Origin: Ophthalmolycus amberensis
Lineage: Eukaryota > Chordata > Actinopteri > Perciformes > Zoarcidae
Direction: 5' to 3'
Length of the DNA stretch: 64,000 nucleotides
NCBI GenBank assembly: GCA_024529925.1
Contig: JAFEUB010001211.1
Location: 1 to 64,000 of the forward strand
Translations under genes and position numbers: made by a program
In this document: positions 58,869 through 64,000 of the stretch, in pieces
Layout: each line of letters starts with the position of its first letter
Numbering within the stretch: the first letter of the stretch is position 1
Notes under the pieces: model-generated
Seen by the model: only the letters and a program-made list of their open reading frames with translations
Database searches by the model: none
Told to the model about the DNA's origin: nothing

Positions 58869-59389
58869 GTTGAGAGACATGGTACGACACTCATATAGCC
58901 TCCCCACCCTCACTGTTTTCAGTCTTCGTGTGTGTCCTGCATAAATGCAGGAAATGTTGCCTCACGCTTCGGTGTTCTTCTAAATGACACTGATGAACCC
59001 AGGGAGGCAGCAGTTACAGGTCAAACCAAAGTTGCATATTTATCACTGATCGGTCCAGATGGCGGCTTTTGTTGCGGATGACATGTTGACTTCTGCTTTG
59101 TTTCGTACTGCATGGATTATGAATGGAATGGAACATCTTGATAGCATACAGTATATGTGGAAAAAAAGAAAAGTTTATGACGCTCACACGTTTTGTTAAG
59201 CAAGATCATCTTCACAAATGAACATCACTTTTATGATTTTCTTTTAAGCATTTACGCTTCAAAAAAGTAAAAAGCTAAAGCTAAGCTATATGCGACCTAC
59301 ACCAGGGTCACATGACTTCACATCGCCACCACTAAGTGGACGATGGCATTCAGTAGTGTCATTTAGCCATTGTTGGAAGAGATCCTTTT
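57723..59389. other. Gene-free stretch with microsatellites
   Basis: No coding exon recognised. (CA)n is near 58454-58485 and a long (GT)n at 58809-58866. Confidence 0.4.
58809..58866. repeat. (TG)29 microsatellite
   Basis: 58 bp of perfect TG repeat. Confidence 0.97.
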
Positions 59390-59600
59390 TTAAACGGCCA
59401 GTGTTTAGCATTTCAGGGGATCTTTTAGCAGAAATGGAATGTAATATTCATAGTTGTGTTTTCTTAAGTGTATCATCCCCTGAAACTAAGAGTCGTTTTG
59501 TTATATCTACAAAGCGAGCGAGTCCGATATGTTGCACCGCCATGTTTCACTGGCTGTAGAGAGAGCTCTGAAGGCCACCGTAGTTTAACCTTTTGCATCT
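59390..59600 (+). repeat. Dispersed fish repeat, middle part
   Basis: Contains GAAACTAAGAGTCGTTTTG, TATATCTACAAAGCGAGCGA, ATGTTGCACCGCCATGTTTC and CTGAAGGCCACCGTAGTTTA. The last phrase is shared with 9295-9315. Together the two copies cover most of a percomorph interspersed repeat. Confidence 0.6.
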
Positions 59601-59689
59601 GTATGAGACACACTCTCATCTAACTCCAGTGTAAACCCATCCGCGTCAGTATAAGACGCTCCGACCAACTGATGTAGTGTAAAGAGTGT

Positions 59690-60075
59690 GTACTCTGGTT
59701 AGGCGGAGGGTGGATGGGTCAAACAAACACAGGACTTCATGTACCGTGTGAAACCAAGTCAATGTTGAGGTTTCACCGTAGTTTTGTTTCGTAACTTACG
59801 TACTTTACTTACACTAGTTATGTAACAAACATAACTGTTTCACGTAACAAATGCACTTATTTTAACCCAAATAACAATCTCTTCTTGAGCCTACCAAAGG
59901 ATTGTTGTTGCCTGAACATTGTAAATCTGAAAACTAAGCAAACCTACATCGGAAGTTTATTTTGAAAAGACACTGTATGCCTGCAACAAAGGGAAACTGC
60001 ATGTTTCCTGTGAACAAAGAAGTTTACTTTGAAAAGACACAATGCATGTAATTAGTGGTAACAGACACTCCGTCC
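59690..60075 (+). repeat. Unclassified dispersed repeat, copy 5 (best)
   Basis: The longest copy: GGGTCAAACAAACACAGGAC, TTGTTTCGTAACTTACGTAC, TTGTTGCCTGAACATTG, GGAAGTTTATTTTGAAAAGA, GTTTCCTGTGAACAAAGAAG, TTGAAAAGACACAATGCATG. A GAAGTTTA(T/C)TTTGAAAAGACAC block is duplicated inside it. No ORF and no clear terminal repeats. Confidence 0.65.
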
Positions 60076-60700
60076 GTGACATGTTTAAAACTGGCACTAG
60101 AGGGATGCCTCAAGCGCCATAGTTTGAAGAGAACGGCCACTTGACGGTATTTGACGAGTTGGCCAATTGTTGCCCAATAACATCTCAATAACTCCTGTTC
60201 TCAGGAGTTTAGACCTGGAACCTGGCCTGTTATTCCAGACCTACTTCCCACCCTCATCATGTATGCATGTCATCGGTTTCCATTACTTGAGTAGTTGTGT
60301 AACAAAGGACCACATGTTTGGAAAAAGGAGCTTACTTTAATCTTGCAGTTGATTCATAACGGTATAGGCCTTTTAACCATTATAAATTGTTTGCTGAAAA
60401 CATTACTGTGCGTAAGTGAAGGTCAATGCGTCAGTATTGTAATGTGGGAGTAGTCAGCCAGCAGGGAGTGTGCTAAAGGCTGTTGGAGGCTCAGAGTGGG
60501 CCACTTCCTGTCTGACCCCGACTGCTGGACTTCACTTTAACACTACCTACCAAGACAAACAGGCTAATCCCGGAACAACGCTCCATCACAGCGCTATCAG
60601 GACGCCCAGCTTTTTCCTCCCTGCCATCATCCACACAATGCAGAGGAAGTGTGTATGTGTGAGTGTGTGCAGCTGGGTGGGAGGCTGCCTTTGATATTTA

Positions 60701-60708
60701 GTTATTTT
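60701..60708. other. Target site duplication, left
   Basis: GTTATTTT, matching GTTCTTTT at 63537-63544 with one mismatch. Confidence 0.75.
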
Positions 60709-61438
60709 CAGTGGTGTATAAAGTACTCAAAAGCCATACTTGAGTAAAAGTAAAGATACCTTACTGGAAAACTACTCCAGTAAAAGTAAAAAGTCACCTA
60801 TTAGAATACTACTTGAGTAAAAGTCTTAAAGTATCTGATATTTATTGTACTTAAGTATCAAAAGTACTTAAGTATCAAAAGTAATTTTCTGATATTAAAT
60901 GTACATCATAACCTGAACATGAAAGTAAAAGTACAAGTAAATGCTGTTAATAAAAAAGCAAAGGGTCAGAATTTTGAGAATTATGAAGTTTATTCTTTTA
61001 AGTTCTGTGGCACCATGACCAAGGACATGGAGCTGTGTTGAACATAATTGGGTTGGCTGTGATCCATCCAGGAGCAACAATGTTCAACATAATATATTGT
61101 ACATAAGTATACTTTTGCATCTACTATGAACTTATCATCATAATTCTCCGAAAAGCAATATGACACTATGAAGGAGTTGTAACAGTGCGTTTATAAGTAT
61201 GCTCATTCCGACGAGAGGATGTAGAGGGCCAATGCATAATATTATGTTCAGCAAAACATATCCACTTGATGCATCAGGTCAGTGTTGTGAGAAAGGACAC
61301 CTGCCTTGTAAACTCCTATGGGCCTGATTTGAACACAATAGAGCGATCTCGTGTGACGTCACAGTTTTAGCTGTCGGCCATGTTGGAGTACACACAAAGC
61401 CACTGGCATGCACGACTGAGTCGCATAACCTATCGATC

Positions 61439-62197
61439 ATGGTGAACTTTTGTGCTGTCTTTGGTTGTGGCAGCAGAGCTGATAGAGACAAGAAATCATT
61501 CTTTCGTTTGCCAGCGGTCATTACACATCAAGGAAATGACACGAAGGAGCTATCCAAGCGACGTCGCGAGAAATGGCTGTCACGCATCTCTCGAGATATA
61601 AAGGAATCGAATTTGGCGTACACTAGAGTATGTGCGGATCACTTTATAAGTGGTAAGTGATTTTATTTACAAATTCGTTTGTGAAGCAGTATTTAATAAA
61701 GGAAATATAAATTAATCCGATAAGACTACTTCGGTAAAATTGTATTTCAATGTTTATTACAAACTGTTTCAGGTAAACCCTCTACTCTCCAAGATGCCGA
61801 TAATCCAGACTGGTCTCCGTCTCTAAAACTTGGACATGAGAAGGTTACCGAAGCTTCATCGGCCCGTGACAGCAGTCGGTACCAGAGACGTGTCGAGCGT
61901 GTACAACAGGCGAAACACATAGATGCAGCCTCAGCATTGCTTGATATGAGTTTAACGTTAGATCATGCATATGACAGCCCACCAGCAGCAGAGGATGAGG
62001 ACGAGGTTAAGAATAACCAAGCCAACCAGACAGACCTCGGTGGGGCCACGATTGCAGCAATGCAAGCTGAGATGCAGCGCCTACTCTCGGAAAATCAGAA
62101 TTTGAAAAAGGAACTTTCCGATGAACGATCCAGGTTTGATTCAGAATTCTCGACGACCGTTGCTTTGACGTCTCGGACCCATCCACTGACAAACTGA
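61439..62197 (+). pseudogene. ISL2EU transposase 5' part: THAP domain (2 exons)
   Basis: Exon 61439-61652 (phase 1 donor AGTG|gtaagt) encodes the THAP zinc finger: MVNFCAVFGCGSRADRDKKS, FFRLPA, EKWLSRI, RVCADHF. The C2CH ligands (C-x4-C ... C-x2-H) and the conserved F, P and W are present. Exon 2 starts at 61773 (ctgtttcag|G) with GKPSTLQDADNPDWSPSLKL and a coiled-coil-like stretch AEMQRLLSENQNLKKEL. Around 62140 the sequence switches into the antisense of the YqaJ gene and the frame ends at 62197. The DDE catalytic domain is lost, so at best a DNA-binding fragment of about 212 aa could be made. Confidence 0.8.
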
Positions 62198-62457
62198 TTA
62201 TAAGCGTCGAGCCCTTTGTAGCACTCCAACTCGTCTTTTGTGTAAGGACTGGGGGTGTTCACGAGATACGTGTAGATGTTGGCGTAGTTTACCGATGGAA
62301 GATAAGTAGGATCGGCACTGAAACGATCTGCACTCATCGTATAGGGATCCAAATTACCAATAACCTTCAATTTGGCCAGGTAGGGAACCTTTGATGCACT
62401 ATCCAGTGATTCAAAGTATTGTATTTTCGCCGCACTTCCTTGTTTACTCGCCGCCAT
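62135..62457 (-). pseudogene. YqaJ-type protein, N-terminal part
   Basis: On the minus strand: MAASKQGSAAKIQYFESLDS, ASKVPYLAKLKVIGNLDPY, PSVNYANIYTYLVNTPSPYT, then AYNQFVSGWVRDV. These match, from memory, the N-terminus of YqaJ-recombinase proteins of fish ISL2EU elements. The frame continues into reversed THAP-gene sequence below about 62140 (open to 62095). The nuclease domain is gone. Confidence 0.7.
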
Positions 62458-62672
62458 GTAGGATCTGTATGTACTCCAACATGGCGGACAGACCTCGTAT
62501 CTAAGGAGATCGTGACGTCAGCGAGACCACTCTATAGACAAAGGTTTTGCTCAAGCTGAATCTGCAATTGGGCGACTGCTACCATCATAACTCCATCTGA
62601 TCATCCACAAAATGATTCAAATATCAAAACATGATCAATACTAAAGCAGCACCGAAAGTAACAACCCAGTCA

Positions 62673-62933
62673 TTACTTGAAACTGAAAAATGTCCTGTTC
62701 ATCTTCAAAAGAAGTTGGTTTTCAAAATTGCGAGAATTCAGTCTCGCTCTTCTTGGGCTGAAGACTAGTCCTGCGATGCTAAATATCCTTTCACAGGCCG
62801 CTGAGGCAGGTAGAGGTGTGTTCAGCGTCACAGACAGCTTGCGCACAGCTGCGAAGGATTTCCCTAATGCTAACGCTAATGCTAACCCTAATGCTAACGC
62901 TAATGCTGCGCTCTCTCGGCTCCCGTTAATCAT
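62673..62933 (-). pseudogene. hAT transposase C-terminal remnant
   Basis: Contains LNTPLPASAACERIFSIAGL, VFSPRRARLNSRNFENQLLL and KMNRTFF before the stop at 62673. This is the dimerisation tail of Ac/ZBED-like hAT transposases (P-x-S-A-x-x-E-R-x-F-S). Upstream, an Ala-Leu stretch comes from hexanucleotide repeats at 62865-62906 that are not normal transposase sequence, so even this remnant has been altered. Confidence 0.85.
62865..62906. repeat. Hexanucleotide repeat TAATGC/TAACGC, 7 copies
   Basis: TAATGC TAACGC TAATGC alternation with one TAACCC, inside the hAT remnant. Confidence 0.9.
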
Positions 62934-62996
62934 ATGGTGTGTGGCTAGCTATAGCTAACGTTAGCCAACTAGTGCTGCACAACTGTCAACACTTCC

Positions 62997-63095
62997 TCAG
63001 CTCACTAACTCGCTAGCGATCCACTGGTGTTGGTCTTCGTCACCACCGTCGTTTGTTTCGGGAGTAGCAGGTGCTTCCATTTCTGCTTCCATCAT
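62997..63095 (-). pseudogene. hAT transposase N-terminal start fragment
   Basis: The minus-strand ATG at 63095 opens MMEAEMEAPATPETNDGGDE, then DQHQWIASELVS and a stop at 62997. The acidic start, orientation and position (between the right terminus and the C-terminal remnant) fit the first codons of the element's transposase, cut by the internal deletion. Confidence 0.4.
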
Positions 63096-63536
63096 GAAAT
63101 CAGTCGTCGTAGAGTGGAATTCTACTCATGTTGTCGCCCGCTAGCTTATAGCATGTAGCATCCTGGGCATCAAAACACTGCGGCTTTGAGAGCACTTGTT
63201 TGCAATTGTGCATTAACGTGACTAACCAATGATTTAACTTGCAAGCTAGGACCACTGATTCACCAAACCTGCTTGCTTGCAGTCTGTGTTCCACCACAGT
63301 CCCCGACGCTGGTCTCATGATTCATTTTTTTCGAAAGATAGATTTGATTTTGTAGCGAGTAACGAAGGTTTCAGGGGAAATGTATCGGAGTCAAAGTATC
63401 AGTTTTCTTTGCAAAATGTAGTGAAGTAAAAGTAAAAGTAAACAGAACTATAAGTAGTAAAGTAAAGTACAGATACCCAAAAAAACGACTTAAGTACAGT
63501 AACGAAGTATTTCTACTTCGTTACTGTACACCACTG

Positions 63537-63544
63537 GTTCTTTT
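63537..63544. other. Target site duplication, right
   Basis: GTTCTTTT, one mismatch to 60701-60708. Confidence 0.75.
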
Positions 63545-64000
63545 GTTGTAGACGATGTAAACTTTTGCTTCTTCTTGATTTTTGCATAAAGACGTCCAGT
63601 CCCACTGCTCATCAACCAAAGCAGAGCAGTTCTTTGCTGTTAAGTTAGAGCCGTGGCTGCGGGGACGACTTCTTTTTTTGGCTGAAGCTGGATTTGAATC
63701 GAGGTGCCATTGTGTCTGTCGCCTGATAAGACTGATCCTGTTGGATGGACGGGGTTGGCTTTTATGAGCCGTTCAATAAGAGCCTCAGGCTCTGTCAATT
63801 GACAGATTTCAGTAATTTCCTCTCTGCAGCAGTTCTCAAGGCGTCTCGATCAGATGGAAGGCAGCTCCAATTAACCAAAGCGCTCTGTTCCTGTGCTCGG
63901 CTCAGCTGCTATCAGAAAGCTGCTCGCCACACTGGCACATGAGTACTGCTGCATAAGAGTATGGGAACAGAGATATGAAGATATATATGGTGGTATTTGT
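63545..64000. other. Gene-free stretch to the window end
   Basis: Nothing recognised. Short open frames lack family motifs. Confidence 0.4.

Larger units (their letters stand above)
61340..62533 (+). mobile_element. ISL2EU-like transposon remnant nested in hAT
   Basis: Long inverted ends: AGAGCGATCTCG ... TGACGTCAC ... GCCATGTTGGAGTACA from 61340, and its complement (TGTACTCCAACATGGC ... GTGACGTCA ... CGAGACCACTCT) ending at 62533. AT (or TA) dinucleotides flank both sides, consistent with a 2-bp target duplication. Inside, two convergent genes keep only their beginnings: a THAP-domain transposase on + and a YqaJ-type protein on -. This gene pair is characteristic of ISL2EU elements (THAP/DDE transposase plus YqaJ nuclease; from memory). 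The middle, with both catalytic domains, is deleted. Confidence 0.8.
60709..63536 (-). mobile_element. hAT transposon, deleted, with nested insertion
   Basis: The termini are CAGTGGTGTA (60709) and TACACCACTG (63536), with an 8-bp duplication (7 of 8 match). Both subterminal regions carry many AAGTA/AAAAGTA repeats (AGTAAAAGTAAAGATACC, TAAAAGTAAAAAGTCACC, AAGTATCAAAAGTACTTAAG; on the right GTAAAAGTAAAAGTAAACAG), the typical binding sites of hAT transposases. Transposase pieces are on the minus strand: an N-terminal start at 63095 and a C-terminal end at 62933-62673. The core is missing. A separate ISL2EU-like element is inserted at 61340-62533; without it the element would be about 1.6 kb. 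Confidence 0.9.

Noticed and set aside
63680..63705. tRNA T-arm-like GGATTTGAATCGAGG
   Set aside because: No other tRNA arms around it.

Overview
The window is vertebrate nuclear DNA, almost certainly from a ray-finned (teleost, probably percomorph) fish. The grounds are spliced genes with GT/AG introns, abundant L2-type LINEs, hAT, ISL2EU and Harbinger-like DNA transposons, foldback MITEs typical of spiny-rayed fishes, and many CA/GT/CT microsatellites. No operons, prokaryotic genes, CRISPR arrays or tRNA/rRNA genes were found. Only one complete host gene is present.

Layout. 0-1.9 kb: hAT transposase remnant beside a CpG-rich inverted repeat. 1.9-5.2 kb: 3' end of an L2-like LINE whose tail is swollen by about 100 copies of a 23-bp minisatellite. 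5.2-7.7 kb: no gene, one LTR-like stretch. 7.9-14.1 kb: msantd2, four coding exons on the + strand, 557 codons, complete, followed by a 3' UTR that may run to a poly(A) signal at 16782. 20.7-21.3 kb: a 577-bp pyrimidine-only-like tract. 21.67 kb: first coding exon (signal peptide) of a second + strand gene, with a phase-compatible second exon candidate at 22.54 kb. Everything after that is probably a long intron of this gene, or intergenic.

22.7-64 kb: repeats. There is a 39-bp minisatellite (25.7-26.5 kb), an internally deleted hAT with a perfect 8-bp target duplication (33.0-34.2 kb), a 20-bp minisatellite with a 300-bp higher-order period (41.4-42.9 kb), a second L2-like 3' end on the minus strand (53.7-54.5 kb), a Harbinger-like MADF fragment (56.3 kb), another L2 fragment with the end of its reverse transcriptase (56.9-57.7 kb), and a 2.8-kb hAT (60.7-63.5 kb) carrying a nested, deleted ISL2EU element. 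An unclassified dispersed repeat recurs at about 28.3, 32.7, 44.8, 53.1 and 59.7 kb.

The observations most worth following are the nested ISL2EU remnant that keeps the starts of both of its convergent genes, the CFTR-like (TG)9T5 acceptor in front of the 64-nt msantd2 exon 3, the unidentified signal-peptide gene behind a polypyrimidine block, and the higher-order structure of the minisatellites. I did not find a convincing new biochemical system.
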